A stretch of 64,000 nt of DNA from Hyphomicrobiaceae bacterium (GCA_020638055.1 JACKJH010000004.1:189501-253500), one strand, 5' to 3'. Counted from the first letter of the stretch, positions 1 through 8,943 are shown. Program-made: numbers and translations. Notes: generated from the letters alone by a model not told the origin.

Positions 1-530
1 TTCAGCCTCAATGGAGATGCCAGGCGGGCAGCCATCAACCACGCATCCGATCGCAGGCCCATGGCTTTCACCCCATGTGCTTATGCGGAACATATGGCCG
101 AAAGTGTTGTATGACATGCGGGTCCGTATTAAGCGTTTGAAACTTCTGACTTTATTGTGCCAAGACTGTGGTTTCGCAGGCCAAACAGTGCGGCGGAGCG
201 CCTCAGCCCGTGTTGTTGAAATCACTCATAGGGGCGTAACCGTGCATTCGCAAGCTGCCTTCGGGCACTGATTGTGGTGACACGAGGGCATGCGAGGGAT
301 AACTCTCTAAGAGTCTCGGTGAGATTCGGGCACGGGCAACGTTGTTTTGATCGGCACGCCAGCCTGTGGTCGGTATGCGGCTCCATCTGTCTTTTTTGTA
401 TCAGCAACGAGGGCAGGGGAGCTGCCGCCGAGCAAGTTGGTTGCGTTTTACAAAACGTCAACGACTTCATCAAAGGTTCTGGATCGGTGTGAGCAGCCGT
501 TCTCGAGGTTTTGGAGCTGTCGAGAGTTGG
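1..530. other. No protein gene recognised; possible structured RNA in the right half
   Basis: Only short overlapping frames occur here and none resembles a known protein. The part from about 280 to 530 runs into a good plus-strand terminator and includes an inverted repeat (TCTCGA at 501-506 against TCGAGA at 520-525), so a small non-coding transcript is possible. No tmRNA, RNase P or SRP RNA signature could be recognised. Confidence 0.25.
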
Positions 531-570
531 AAAGAGCCGGGGAGCCGCTAACCTCGGCTCTTTTCTTTTT
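531..570 (+). terminator. Rho-independent terminator
   Basis: A 9-bp stem (AAAGAGCCG at 531-539 pairing with CGGCTCTTT at 554-562) is followed by TTTTCTTTTT. It reads as a plus-strand terminator, although no plus-strand protein gene precedes it in the window. Confidence 0.6.
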
Positions 571-644
571 GGGATAGTGCGTCGTGCGCTATTTCGGGAT
601 CATTCAGCCGCGGCGTGCGCAATCACTGGTCGTGCTTAATCGAG

Positions 645-807
645 CCAGTGTGGCGTCGCGCCTAAATTGATCGATGTTGCGGCACGCTGGGTATCAACTA
701 AGGCGCGATAAACGCCACACTAAGCCAATGATTTTGCTTGTGGCCTGTCGCGCCAAAATTGAAACATAGCCGCAACCGCATAGAATTTTGGCGCGACAGG
801 CCACTAG
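645..807. repeat. Double-hairpin repeat, family A, copy 1
   Basis: Two consecutive palindromes. The first has arms starting AGTGTGGCGT and ending ACGCCACACT; the second has arms built on GTCGCGCCAAAATT. Related copies lie at 5631-5797 and 6668-6834. The right border is CTAG (804-807); the left border has decayed to CCAG (645-648). The loop of the second hairpin is the reverse complement of the loop in the other two copies. Confidence 0.85.
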
Positions 808-900
808 GCCACGTTGCATCGACTGGCGAGCGGTATCTGCACTTTTTTATTCGGACATGTTTCACATGCTGAACCGCAAGACACTTCAGCTAAATACGTC

Positions 901-1497
901 TTACAGCCAGGTTGCTGTTCCATTTTCCAGCAACAAAACGCGGTCATGGGGAACTTCGAGATTGAGTACTTCGCCCGGTTCGATGTTTTCCAGCAGCAAA
1001 TAGCGTAGCGCCCTGCTGACGCCGCCATGCGAGACGACCACGTAGTGTTCATCGCGTGCGAGATTTTCGAGCCAGTCGGTCAACCTTTTGGTGAGGTCGG
1101 TGTAGTTCTCGCCGCCGCCAGGGCGCCATTGGAAGGGATCTGCGCTGCGGGCTTCCAATGCTCCAGGGTCGGTCCTTGGCAGATCACTCAAGAGCTGCCC
1201 CTGCCATGTGCCGTAGCTCAATTCGAGCAACCGGTCATCGATTTCGAATTCGCCAGGTGAAAGACCGAGTTCGCCGCGAACAATGCGCATGGTCTCGCAG
1301 GTGCGACCGAGCGGGCTTGATATGTAACGAGCCTGCGCAATATCAGGCAACAGTGTGCGAAGCCGAACGCCGTTGCGTCTGGCCTGGTTGCGGCCGTTGG
1401 CGTTAATTGGAACGTCTGATTGCCCTTGATAGCGGCGCTCTGCGTTCCAATCAGTTTCCCCGTGCCGGATAAGATAGATCTTCGGGTGTTGCCTCAA
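901..1497 (-). CDS. Histidine phosphatase family protein (phosphoglycerate mutase-like)
   Basis: 198 residues. The family signature RHGE is at residues 11-14, with His12 as the expected phospho-acceptor, and a second catalytic-type histidine lies in SHGG (His157). Members of this branch dephosphorylate small phosphate esters or act as mutases; the substrate cannot be read from sequence. The start overlaps the stop of the upstream fabI by 4 bases, so the two are probably translationally coupled. A phosphatase beside fabI is a common arrangement in Hyphomicrobiales. It is probably cytoplasmic, as no signal peptide is visible. Confidence 0.9.
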   Translation of the reverse strand: MRQHPKIYLIRHGETDWNAERRYQGQSDVPINANGRNQARRNGVRLRTLLPDIAQARYISSPLGRTCETMRIVRGELGLSPGEFEIDDRLLELSYGTWQGQLLSDLPRTDPGALEARSADPFQWRPGGGENYTDLTKRLTDWLENLARDEHYVVVSHGGVSRALRYLLLENIEPGEVLNLEVPHDRVLLLENGTATWL

Positions 1498-2345
1498 CCC
1501 GGTTCGCCTTTGACTACGGAGATGTCGGGGGCGTCTTCGTTTTTCATGCCCTGGACATGATATCCCGAATCAACGTGGTGCACTTCGCCGGTAACGCCAC
1601 GCGAAAGATCGGACAAGAGATAGAGGCCGGCACCGCCGACGTCTTCTATGGTCACTGTGCGGCGCATGGGGGAATTATATTCGTTCCACCGCAGTATATA
1701 GCGGAAATCGGAAATTCCCGATGCTGCAAGCGTCTTGATCGGGCCGGCGGAAATCGCGTTGACGCGGATGTTGTTCCGGCCCAGGTCTGATGCGAGGTAA
1801 CGCACGCTTGCTTCCAGTGCGGCCTTGGCGACGCCCATGACGTTGTAATGCGGCATGACCTTTTCGGCGCCGTAATAGGTTAGCGTTATCATGGAACCGC
1901 CGTCAGTCATGAGCTTTTCGGCGCGCTGGGCGAGGGCGGTAAATGAATAGCAAGAGATGTAGAGGGACTTGTTGAAGTTCTCCTCGCTGGTGTCAACGTA
2001 GCGGCCGCCGAGTTCGTTCTTGTCGGCGTAAGCTATGGCGTGAACCAGAAAATCAAGCCGACCCCATTTCTCCTTGAGCACTTCGAAGACGGCATCCATA
2101 GAGGCTTTGTCGGTGACGTCACACGGCAGCACGATGCCGGAGCCCAATTCGTTGGCCAGCGGTTCGACACGCTTCTTCAAGGCGTCGCCCTGATAGGTCA
2201 GTGCGATCTCGGCACCTTGCGCGGCGCAGGCCTGGGCAATACCCCAGGCAATGGATCTGTTATTGGCAACGCCCATGATCAGGCCGCGCTTGCCAGCCAT
2301 AAGCGTACCGGTGGCAGCGGTGCCATTCGCCCCGGGTGCAGTCAT
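1494..2345 (-). CDS. fabI: Enoyl-ACP reductase FabI
   Basis: 283 residues from the ATG at 2345, chosen because AAGGGA lies about 9 bases upstream; an in-frame TTG at 2372 would add 9 residues. The protein is an SDR-fold reductase that uses NADH to reduce trans-2-enoyl-ACP in fatty acid elongation. The N-terminal nucleotide-binding segment contains GVANNRSIAWGIA. The catalytic set fits FabI: Tyr157, Tyr167 and Lys174, with the usual spacing of seven between the last tyrosine and lysine. It overlaps the downstream phosphatase gene by 4 bases. FabI is the target of triclosan-type inhibitors. Confidence 0.95.
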   Translation of the reverse strand: MTAPGANGTAATGTLMAGKRGLIMGVANNRSIAWGIAQACAAQGAEIALTYQGDALKKRVEPLANELGSGIVLPCDVTDKASMDAVFEVLKEKWGRLDFLVHAIAYADKNELGGRYVDTSEENFNKSLYISCYSFTALAQRAEKLMTDGGSMITLTYYGAEKVMPHYNVMGVAKAALEASVRYLASDLGRNNIRVNAISAGPIKTLAASGISDFRYILRWNEYNSPMRRTVTIEDVGGAGLYLLSDLSRGVTGEVHHVDSGYHVQGMKNEDAPDISVVKGEPG

Positions 2346-2641
2346 TAGCTCATGTCCCTTATTGAGGCCCAAACGGACCGGACTTCGGCGGGCATCCTAC
2401 ACAAATGGGGCTGCCGGTCCAGTTGGCTGGTAGGCGAGCCTAAATGAGCCTGGTGGTGACCCGTCTGAGGGTGCCAAGGCAATGCCGCCTTCAAACATGG
2501 GATTTGGAATATCTTTTTATATGAGCTGGTTATGCGGAATTGGCATGGTCGGAACTGGCTAAAAATACAAGAATGGCGGGGCATCGTGGAGAGATCTCGA
2601 TCGGTGCCCGCGTCAATCTTGCTCGTTTCAGTGTGAGGGGT

Positions 2642-3127
2642 TCAGCCCTGGAGCTGCCATTGCCCCGTCGCCAGACGGCAGGCGATGCCTTCTTTACGTT
2701 CTGAGCGGCTGCCGGATGTCAGCACAACGATCAGGTGGCGGCATACCTGTCCATTACTTGTTTTAAACGAGGTGGTCGGCTGGACAACGCCTGAAAGGCG
2801 TCCATGGTAGCGATGCCAGACGTAGGTTGACCCGTCACCCACTTCCGATAGTGCGAGTTGCAATGTTTCCAGTGCGGCTATCTCGTCTGAGATGTCGAGG
2901 CGGGCGGTCTGCGCCAGGCCAGTCTTCAACTCAGCGAACTTGGGTCGCGTCCAAAGTTTCTTGCTGCCTCCGCTCTCGGGGCAGGTGCATTGGGCCCGTT
3001 CTTGACCCTTTTGGGTTTTGTTGTCGTCGGCGATTGCGGGCAAAGAAAAGATCGTGGACATGGTCACGAGCAATAGCGCCGTTACAGCAGTTGCTGTCAG
3101 CGCGAACAGGCAAGACTTGGAACGCAT
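2642..3127 (-). CDS. Small exported surface protein (17-kDa antigen / RT0821-Lpp0805-like)
   Basis: 161 residues from the ATG at 3127. The N-terminus is a signal-like segment: basic MRSKSC, then a hydrophobic stretch to about residue 33. The mature part carries CTCPESGG and a C-terminal region with an SxxGRxCR-like element typical of the outer-membrane antigen family often found near pdxH in Hyphomicrobiales. It probably has a role in envelope integrity, but no enzymatic function is known. The longer frame to 3163 adds 12 residues without a better ribosome site. It is divergent from pdxH across about 270 bases. Confidence 0.65.
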   Translation of the reverse strand: MRSKSCLFALTATAVTALLLVTMSTIFSLPAIADDNKTQKGQERAQCTCPESGGSKKLWTRPKFAELKTGLAQTARLDISDEIAALETLQLALSEVGDGSTYVWHRYHGRLSGVVQPTTSFKTSNGQVCRHLIVVLTSGSRSERKEGIACRLATGQWQLQG

Positions 3128-3398
3128 TTGGACACCACTCGAAAAGCAACACACGCAGAACATGGATCCACTTAATACTTGATCCGTGTTCCAGAGTGAC
3201 GCGATAGGGTTAACAGGTTCTAAACACGTGGCCGGGTTGGTGCTGTTGAGGGGCGGTATTATTTATCTCTTATGGCGCAGTTATCGCTGTTTGCGCTTTG
3301 GTGATGAACTGCCAAAGTCTGGGTTTGTTCGTGCATGAGTACCAGTTGCGGTCAAAAACCGGGCAGGTGCGCACACGATCTTGTTCAGGGGAATTAAA

Positions 3399-4070
3399 GT
3401 GAGTGAAGATCAGGAAAAAAATGAACTGAGCAGTAGCTATGAAGGGACGCCGCAAGCGGCGGACTTTGCAACGGCGAACGAGCCATTCAATCTCTTCTCA
3501 GAATGGATGAATGAAGCGGAGGCGCATGAGCTGAACGACCCCAATGCCATGGCTCTTGCGACGTCGGACGGCGACGGCATGCCAAATGTCCGCATGGTGC
3601 TGCTGAAGGGGTTGGACCCGGTAGAGGCAGCAACTAGAGGGTTTGTCTTTTATACGAACCTCGAAAGTGCGAAGGGCGGCGAACTTGCAGGCAACCCACA
3701 GGCGGCGCTCTTGTTTCATTGGAAATCGCTTCGGCGTCAGGTGCGTGTTCGCGGGCTTGTGCATTCCGTCAGTGCCGAAGAGGCCGACGCCTATTATCGT
3801 TCGCGGCCGCGACAGTCTCGCATCGGCGCTTGGGCGTCAGACCAGTCACGACCGCTTGAAAGCCGTTTTGCGCTGGAAAAAAGGGTAGCGTTGGCGGCCG
3901 CGCGTCACCCGGTTGGCGACATCCTCCGGCCGCCCTACTGGTCCGGTTTTCGCATCGTGCCTTTGGAAATGGAATTCTGGCACGACCGGCCATTCCGTCT
4001 TCATGATCGGGTGGTGTTTCGACGGCCGAAACCTGACGCGCCGTGGAGCCGCACACGGCTCTATCCGTAA
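3399..4070 (+). CDS. pdxH: Pyridoxamine 5'-phosphate oxidase
   Basis: 223 residues from the GTG at 3399, chosen because AGGGG sits 7 bases upstream; a TTG at 3381 would add six residues but lies before that ribosome site. FMN-dependent oxidation of pyridoxine/pyridoxamine 5'-phosphate to PLP, the last step of B6 synthesis and salvage. Recognisable blocks are PNVRMVLLKG, the FMN-binding FVFYTNLESAKG and RRQVRVRG segments, the SRIGAWASDQS loop, and the C-terminal WSRTRLYP tail that ends almost all PdxH proteins. Length is normal for the family. Confidence 0.96.
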   Translation: MSEDQEKNELSSSYEGTPQAADFATANEPFNLFSEWMNEAEAHELNDPNAMALATSDGDGMPNVRMVLLKGLDPVEAATRGFVFYTNLESAKGGELAGNPQAALLFHWKSLRRQVRVRGLVHSVSAEEADAYYRSRPRQSRIGAWASDQSRPLESRFALEKRVALAAARHPVGDILRPPYWSGFRIVPLEMEFWHDRPFRLHDRVVFRRPKPDAPWSRTRLYP

Positions 4071-4139
4071 TTTTTTGTCGAAGGTGCTTTTCAGACTAAA
4101 CCCTGAGGCTGTTCATCCAGGCAACTGCAACAACAGGCT

Positions 4140-5327
4140 TTATTTATCGGTGCCCATAACATCCAAACGCGCAATGCATCCTGCATCGGCGCGCTGTTTG
4201 GAGGGGGCAATTTTCAGCGTGTCGTGTTCCAGAATGGCGATCTGCTGGCGGGGGCAGGGCGATTTTCCTGCAGTTGCGGAAGCTGAGGCTTCATAACTGG
4301 AAACATTTTGCGAAATTGCCGCCAGGGCAGCCGCGGTATTTGGGCCTCCTATAATGAGGCGTTCGCCGGGCGGGCGTGATAGAGACCACTGCGCAAGGGC
4401 TTCGTAGGCTGCGCACGCGCCTGCATTGAGATCGATCTGCCGTGAGATTTGATCTGTTGTGGCTGACGTTGTTGCGGACACGATCTGGGGCAGATGCGAT
4501 TGCGAGCAACCATCGGGCAGGTCGGCTGAAACGAGCCAGATGCTTTCGTCACCAATTCTCAGTCGCACGGTGACGGCAGCGGCGGTTTCACTGATTTCAC
4601 TTTTTGTGGTATCGAGCGCAATTGCAGTTTGCGTGATGTGTTCCCGGCCGGTCATGCGCACGCCGCGCTGATATCTTATCGCTACAGCGGTGGTGGGTGT
4701 GCGTTTGAAATTACCCCAACCTGGACCAGCGTTGGGCCTCGTAACGACCGGCTGAAGTAGTTGCCGTGAAGCGAGCACGTTCCAGGTGGTGGCGGGGAAC
4801 AGCAACCTTACATCCGATAGCAAACGAACACCTTGAACGAGCACGACGTCGGCGTCGAGTGTTGCTATGTCGAATCGGGCTCGCGATGCCGGTCTTATCT
4901 CAGCACCGAAGGTATGGCGCCACATCAATTGGGGCGGCGGTGTAATGTCGATTGCGCCTGCGCGTTCAGCCGCTTTCAAATGCCAACTGACGACCTTCAG
5001 CGGCCAGGCCGCTACCGGTTTTATTTGTGGACCCCAAGCCTGTGCTGTCGGGCGAGCAACGGGCAACGGCCGCGTTAGTGGCCCGTCAAATTCATAGGGA
5101 GAGGTGTCGGCCGCGGCGGCTGTTGTGGGTGGTGGTGCAATTTGATTCGCTGGTGTGTGTTGCATCCAGTTGGTTGGAAGATGAGGCGGTTTTGGCAGGT
5201 CCTGTGCCAACAACACGCAAGTGTTGCCGACGACTGTCACAAGGGCTGACAGCGCATATATAAACGGCCACTTTGCCGAAATTGAAGGGCGGCAACCGGG
5301 GCGTTTGCACAGAGGGTTCTTGTCCAT
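4140..5327 (-). CDS. Membrane-anchored or exported protein with a degenerate EEP (endonuclease/exonuclease/phosphatase)-like domain
   Basis: 395 residues from the ATG at 5327; the start is uncertain because no clear ribosome site precedes it. Residues about 17-40 form one hydrophobic segment, so the protein is exported or anchored. A proline/alanine-rich linker follows. The rest keeps the look of an EEP fold: VVSWHL near the start, DADVVLVQGV where active enzymes have a catalytic Glu after LQ, and LIIGGPNTA where they have GDFN. The metal-binding Glu and Asp therefore appear to be lost. This fold assignment is an inference from three motif-like blocks. A catalytically dead or substrate-binding relative is likely, and it could also be an unrelated family. 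Confidence 0.5.
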   Translation of the reverse strand: MDKNPLCKRPGCRPSISAKWPFIYALSALVTVVGNTCVLLAQDLPKPPHLPTNWMQHTPANQIAPPPTTAAAADTSPYEFDGPLTRPLPVARPTAQAWGPQIKPVAAWPLKVVSWHLKAAERAGAIDITPPPQLMWRHTFGAEIRPASRARFDIATLDADVVLVQGVRLLSDVRLLFPATTWNVLASRQLLQPVVTRPNAGPGWGNFKRTPTTAVAIRYQRGVRMTGREHITQTAIALDTTKSEISETAAAVTVRLRIGDESIWLVSADLPDGCSQSHLPQIVSATTSATTDQISRQIDLNAGACAAYEALAQWSLSRPPGERLIIGGPNTAAALAAISQNVSSYEASASATAGKSPCPRQQIAILEHDTLKIAPSKQRADAGCIARLDVMGTDK

Positions 5328-5527
5328 ATGGCCGCGCGGTGTAATTTCGCTCTCCCATGTGTCGTCAGCAATTTTCCGCGCTGCTATTTTTGTCTGATTC
5401 TCAGGTATGGTAAGCGGCAATTCGTGCCGGTCACCGTTTTAAACGGCAACGGTGAGCAGCATTTTCCGCTTTGAGCACATTGTGGCTCTGGTGGCTGGCA
5501 CAACACGGGTGATGCAGTTTCCTGCCT

Positions 5528-5634
5528 CTAGATCGCGTTCACTTTTCATGGAATCGTGAACGCGCTCTATTTTCTTTTATTTTGAGCATGTTCTTCACAC
5601 CGAACCGCGTACACTTCGGCTGAACATGCTCTAG
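5528..5634. repeat. Double-hairpin repeat, family B, copy 1
   Basis: CTAG-bordered on both sides (5528-5531 and 5631-5634). The first hairpin pairs GCGTTCAC with GTGAACGC. The second pairs AGCATGTTC with GAACATGCT around CCGAAC...TTCGG. An AT-rich linker (TTTTCTTTTATTTT) joins them. The right CTAG is also the left border of the family A copy that follows. Confidence 0.85.
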
Positions 5635-5797
5635 TGTGGCGTCGCGCCTTAGTTGATCGATGTTGCGGCACTCTGGGTATCAACTAAGGCGCGATAAACG
5701 CCACACTAGGCCAATGATTTTGCTAGTGACCTTCATGTCGCGCCAAAATTGTATGCGGTTGCGGCTATGTTTCAATTTTGGCGTGACAGGCCACTGG
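5631..5797. repeat. Double-hairpin repeat, family A, copy 2
   Basis: Nearly identical to the copy at 6668-6834, and with it flanks the DUF1499 gene as a direct repeat. It starts at the CTAG shared with the preceding family B element; the right border has drifted to CTGG (5794-5797). Confidence 0.85.
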
Positions 5798-5833
5798 GCA
5801 ACTGCCGATTTTTTTTTGCGGGGGGCGCATAAC

Positions 5834-6667
5834 ATGAGTCTCGCTAAGGTGGAGGGAGCGACAGCGCTCGCACGTTGGACGGGACGAATTGCGTTGTTCT
5901 CAGCGGTCCTGTTGTTGTTTGCGCTGGTCGGGCATCGCTTTTTCGGGCTTGCGACGCCAGTGATGTTGTCTTTGGTGACGTGGGCATTTGCCGGCGCAAT
6001 TTTCGCGATGGTGCTGGGCGTGATCGCTGCTGTTCGGATCTGGCGCCAGGGAACGCCGGGTTTGGCGCGTGTGGTTACGGCGTTCCTTATTGGGCTTGCG
6101 ATGCTTGCCTGGCCGCTATCGTATCTTCCAGAGTTGAACAGTTTACCGGAACTCAACGACATCACGACCGACATGGTATCGCCACCAGCGTTCAAAACGT
6201 TGGCAAATGTGCGAAAGGCTCCGGCCAATGGCGTCGCCTACCATGCGGATCCGTTTGCTGCCCGCCAGAAAGCATCCTATCCAGACATTGCTCCTTTGAT
6301 GATCAACCGGTCCGCCGAGGAAACCTTCGACCTGGTCGTGGATGCAATTCGGCGCCAGCGCATGAGGATCGTGCGTGAAACGCAGCCGTCGAAGGAAAAC
6401 GGACAACAGGGCAGTCTGGAGGCGGTGGATCAGACGTTGATATTAGGATTTCGTGATGATGTCGCCATTCGCGTAACCGGTCAGGATATGTCCTCACGCG
6501 TCGATATCCGGTCAGCGTCTCGTTATGGACGGCATGATTTTGGCCGCAACGCGCAGCGGGTTCGCGATGTAATGGGGGAGATCGTGAAGCGGTTGGAATC
6601 AACAATTCCAGGTGCTGCAGAAAACCGGCGTATCAAGTCGAAATCGAAACGGCGAACGGAACAGTAA
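5834..6667 (+). CDS. DUF1499 domain membrane protein
   Basis: 277 residues from the ATG at 5834; the frame is open further upstream, but that part lies inside the family A repeat and is not coding. The N-terminal third has about three hydrophobic segments (around residues 15-40, 45-70 and 75-97). The remainder is a soluble domain of the DUF1499 type (NRSAEETFDLV... RVDIRSASRYGRHDFG), a family of unknown function. The C-terminus is lysine/arginine rich. The gene stands alone between two family A repeats; its TAA stop (6665-6667) directly abuts the CTAG border of the next element. Confidence 0.75.
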   Translation: MSLAKVEGATALARWTGRIALFSAVLLLFALVGHRFFGLATPVMLSLVTWAFAGAIFAMVLGVIAAVRIWRQGTPGLARVVTAFLIGLAMLAWPLSYLPELNSLPELNDITTDMVSPPAFKTLANVRKAPANGVAYHADPFAARQKASYPDIAPLMINRSAEETFDLVVDAIRRQRMRIVRETQPSKENGQQGSLEAVDQTLILGFRDDVAIRVTGQDMSSRVDIRSASRYGRHDFGRNAQRVRDVMGEIVKRLESTIPGAAENRRIKSKSKRRTEQ

Positions 6668-6834
6668 CTAGTGTGGCGTCGCGCCTTAGTTGATCGATGT
6701 TGCGGCACGCTGTGTATCAACTAAGGCGCGATAAACGCCACACTAAGCCAATGATTTTGCCAGTGGCCTTCATGTCGCGCCAAAATTGTATGCGGTTGCG
6801 GGTATGTTTCAATTTTGGCGCGACAGGCCACTAG
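6668..6834. repeat. Double-hairpin repeat, family A, copy 3
   Basis: A full copy with intact CTAG at both ends (6668-6671 and 6831-6834), beginning at the base after the DUF1499 stop codon. It could act as a bidirectional 3' end for flanking transcripts, but no U-tract is obvious. Confidence 0.85.
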
Positions 6835-7048
6835 GCCGGTTCACTCTTCGTGGAATTGTGTGCGCAATCCAGGCTTTTTTATGCCTGAGTTTTTCACGCC
6901 GAACCGCATACACTTCGGCTAAACATGCTCTTTCGTCTGGAGCATGTTTTTCACGCCGAACCGCATACACTTCGGCTAAACATGCTCTCTCTTTGTCTGG
7001 AGCATGTTTTTCACGCCGAACCGCGTACACTTCGGCTAAACATGCTCT
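6831..7048. repeat. Family B variant with the second hairpin triplicated
   Basis: It begins at the CTAG shared with the family A copy. A diverged first hairpin is followed by three tandem copies of the AGCATG...ttcggctaaaCATGCT hairpin (about 6885-6930, 6941-6987 and 7001-7047), separated by short TTCGTCTGG-like linkers. It fills the space before the MBL hydrolase stop at 7113. Confidence 0.75.
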
Positions 7049-7112
7049 ATTGCCGCTCCGAGTTGCGGCCTTTTCGCATTACGTCGGGCGACATAACGCA
7101 GTCCATACACAC

Positions 7113-8021
7113 CTATCGGGCTGAAAGCTGCTGATCGAACGATAGTGGTCCTTCGCCAATTATCACGTCGCGCTCAATCAAGTGCTCCACATGCGCCATG
7201 ACGGAAAGGAGTGCTGCTGTGTGAAGCTTGGGATCGAGGCTGTCGTAGATGAGGGCGGCTACCTCGCGAACAGTTGCGTTGCCGTCACGTATCGCGGCGA
7301 CGATGGCCTGTTCGCGCCAGCGGCGATGCAGCAGGTATGCCTTAACCATGCGTGGCGCATCATCGATGCGGCCGCCATGACCGGGCAGGTAAAGGGTTTC
7401 ACTGCGATCCAGCAAGCGCTGCAAGGATAAAAGATAATCGGCCATGCGGCCTTCGGGCGGTGCGACGACGGTTGTGTTCCAGGCCATGACATGGTCGCCT
7501 GAAAAGATGATGTCGCGACCTTCAAGCGCATAGCACATATGGTCGGGCGCGTGGCCGGGTGTATGCAGGGCTCGCAATGTCCAGTCCGCGCCGGTGATTT
7601 CGTCGCCGTCCGCCAGTTCCAAATCGGGGTTGAAGTCGATATCCACAAATTCGGTGCCCGATGGGCTGCGCTCAATGTTGCCGCGCTCGGCGCCCGTGCG
7701 GCGGTAACCGCAGGTGATTGCACCGGTCGCCTGTTTGAGAGCTGCGGCATTGTCAACGTGATCGCGGTGGGTATGGGTGATCACGATATGCGATATTGGC
7801 CGGTCGCCTGCAACGCGCAGTATATCGTCAATGTGTTTTTGATCGGCTGGTCCGGGATCGATGACTGCCAGTTCAGTCGATCCTATGAAATAAGTGTTGG
7901 TGCCTTTGAACGTGAATGGTCCAGGATTTTCGCAGACGAGGCGCACCACGCCGGGTCCGATTCCGGTGGGCGCGCCATAGCTGAAGGACATACCGGTTTT
8001 GAATTCCAGATCGGTGGTCAT
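7113..8021 (-). CDS. MBL-fold metallo-hydrolase (LACTB2/glyoxalase II-like)
   Basis: 302 residues from the ATG at 8021, selected because GGAAGAAGC precedes it directly; the frame extends upstream without a better site. The zinc motif HTHRDH is at residues 83-88, followed by the HTPGHAPDH and SGDHVMAW ligands expected of a binuclear metallo-beta-lactamase fold. The C-terminal winged-helix-like region (about 245-302) is typical of LACTB2-type hydrolases. The substrate is unknown, probably a thioester or phosphodiester. It lies 56 bases downstream of the flavin-binding protein gene on the same strand, so the two may share a transcript. Confidence 0.85.
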   Translation of the reverse strand: MTTDLEFKTGMSFSYGAPTGIGPGVVRLVCENPGPFTFKGTNTYFIGSTELAVIDPGPADQKHIDDILRVAGDRPISHIVITHTHRDHVDNAAALKQATGAITCGYRRTGAERGNIERSPSGTEFVDIDFNPDLELADGDEITGADWTLRALHTPGHAPDHMCYALEGRDIIFSGDHVMAWNTTVVAPPEGRMADYLLSLQRLLDRSETLYLPGHGGRIDDAPRMVKAYLLHRRWREQAIVAAIRDGNATVREVAALIYDSLDPKLHTAALLSVMAHVEHLIERDVIIGEGPLSFDQQLSAR

Positions 8022-8077
8022 GCTTCTTCCATAAAGAGAGACGTGGCGGGCGTGATATTCACGCCTCTGAAGCGAGT

Positions 8078-8737
8078 TCAACCCTTGCCTGACCGCACGA
8101 GCTCTTCGTATTGCTCAGGGCTAATCAGGCCACCTTCTGCGGCAGCCCGCCCCTGCTCCTCGATTGAGAGTGAATCCTGAATTGCGTCGATGCGCTTCCA
8201 AGCCGGGAGCGGTGCATTGCCTTTTTGGTCTGGGACATATTTCGAAGTGTCGAGGCGGCTCATGCGATGAATATAGCGTGGGCAATTGATGAATATTTCG
8301 TCGATGCGTGCCTTGACGACCAGTTCGGCTCCGGGAAACGCTGCCAGCAGTTCGGTATCTTCGCTGAGTTCTGCGGTGGCCTGAATGCGCATGCGATGCG
8401 GTGTTTCAAAGTCGATAAATAACATGCCGATGCGGTGGCTTGCTGCGATGTTACCCATCGACAGGAACATGCCGTTGCCGTCGTAGCTGGGAAAGACCAA
8501 CGTGGTGTCGTCGATTGGTCTGACTAAGCCTGGAGGGCCACCTTTGTAGGAGACTGTTGGCCAGCCATCGGCGTTGACGCTGGACAAAAAGAAGAAGTCC
8601 CGCGTTGCGATGAAGCCTTTGTCTTCGTCGGTAAGCTCTTTGTGCACGATCACTGAAGAAACGGTGTCGGCCAGTTTGCGTGTGTTGAAGCGATCCTGGA
8701 GTGCGCGCTGGGTATCGCGATAAAGCGTTTCTGACAT
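8078..8737 (-). CDS. Pyridoxamine 5'-phosphate oxidase-family FMN-binding protein
   Basis: 219 residues. The split-barrel flavin-binding fold is recognisable from FFLSSVNADGWPTVSYKGGPPG, the DGNGMFLSMGNI stretch and the PRYIHRM element. These are typical of the general-stress/PNPOx-like group rather than true PdxH, which is encoded at 3399. Its probable role is binding or reducing a flavin-type cofactor; the substrate is unknown. It precedes the MBL hydrolase on the same strand. Confidence 0.8.
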   Translation of the reverse strand: MSETLYRDTQRALQDRFNTRKLADTVSSVIVHKELTDEDKGFIATRDFFFLSSVNADGWPTVSYKGGPPGLVRPIDDTTLVFPSYDGNGMFLSMGNIAASHRIGMLFIDFETPHRMRIQATAELSEDTELLAAFPGAELVVKARIDEIFINCPRYIHRMSRLDTSKYVPDQKGNAPLPAWKRIDAIQDSLSIEEQGRAAAEGGLISPEQYEELVRSGKG

Positions 8738-8943
8738 TGTGATTTGTCCTTCCCCTTTGCCGATTTTGGCGGCTGGGCATTTTTCGGGGAAGGCTAATGG
8801 AGTGGAGGGCCTGCCGCAAGCCGGCGGTTCATATCATGCAGCAGCAGTTGGACGTACAGCAATTTTTCTCGAATGGGTACCCTGAGTGCGGTTGGCACCG
8901 CACTCGATGTGAAGACGGGATGACGTCTTTGTTCGTGTTTGCA

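Noticed and set aside
280..570. tmRNA, RNase P or SRP RNA
   Set aside because: None of their conserved signatures could be found.
6786..7124. 112-residue plus-strand frame with repeated peptide
   Set aside because: It is a read-through of the triplicated family B hairpin; the minus-strand counterpart reads equally well.
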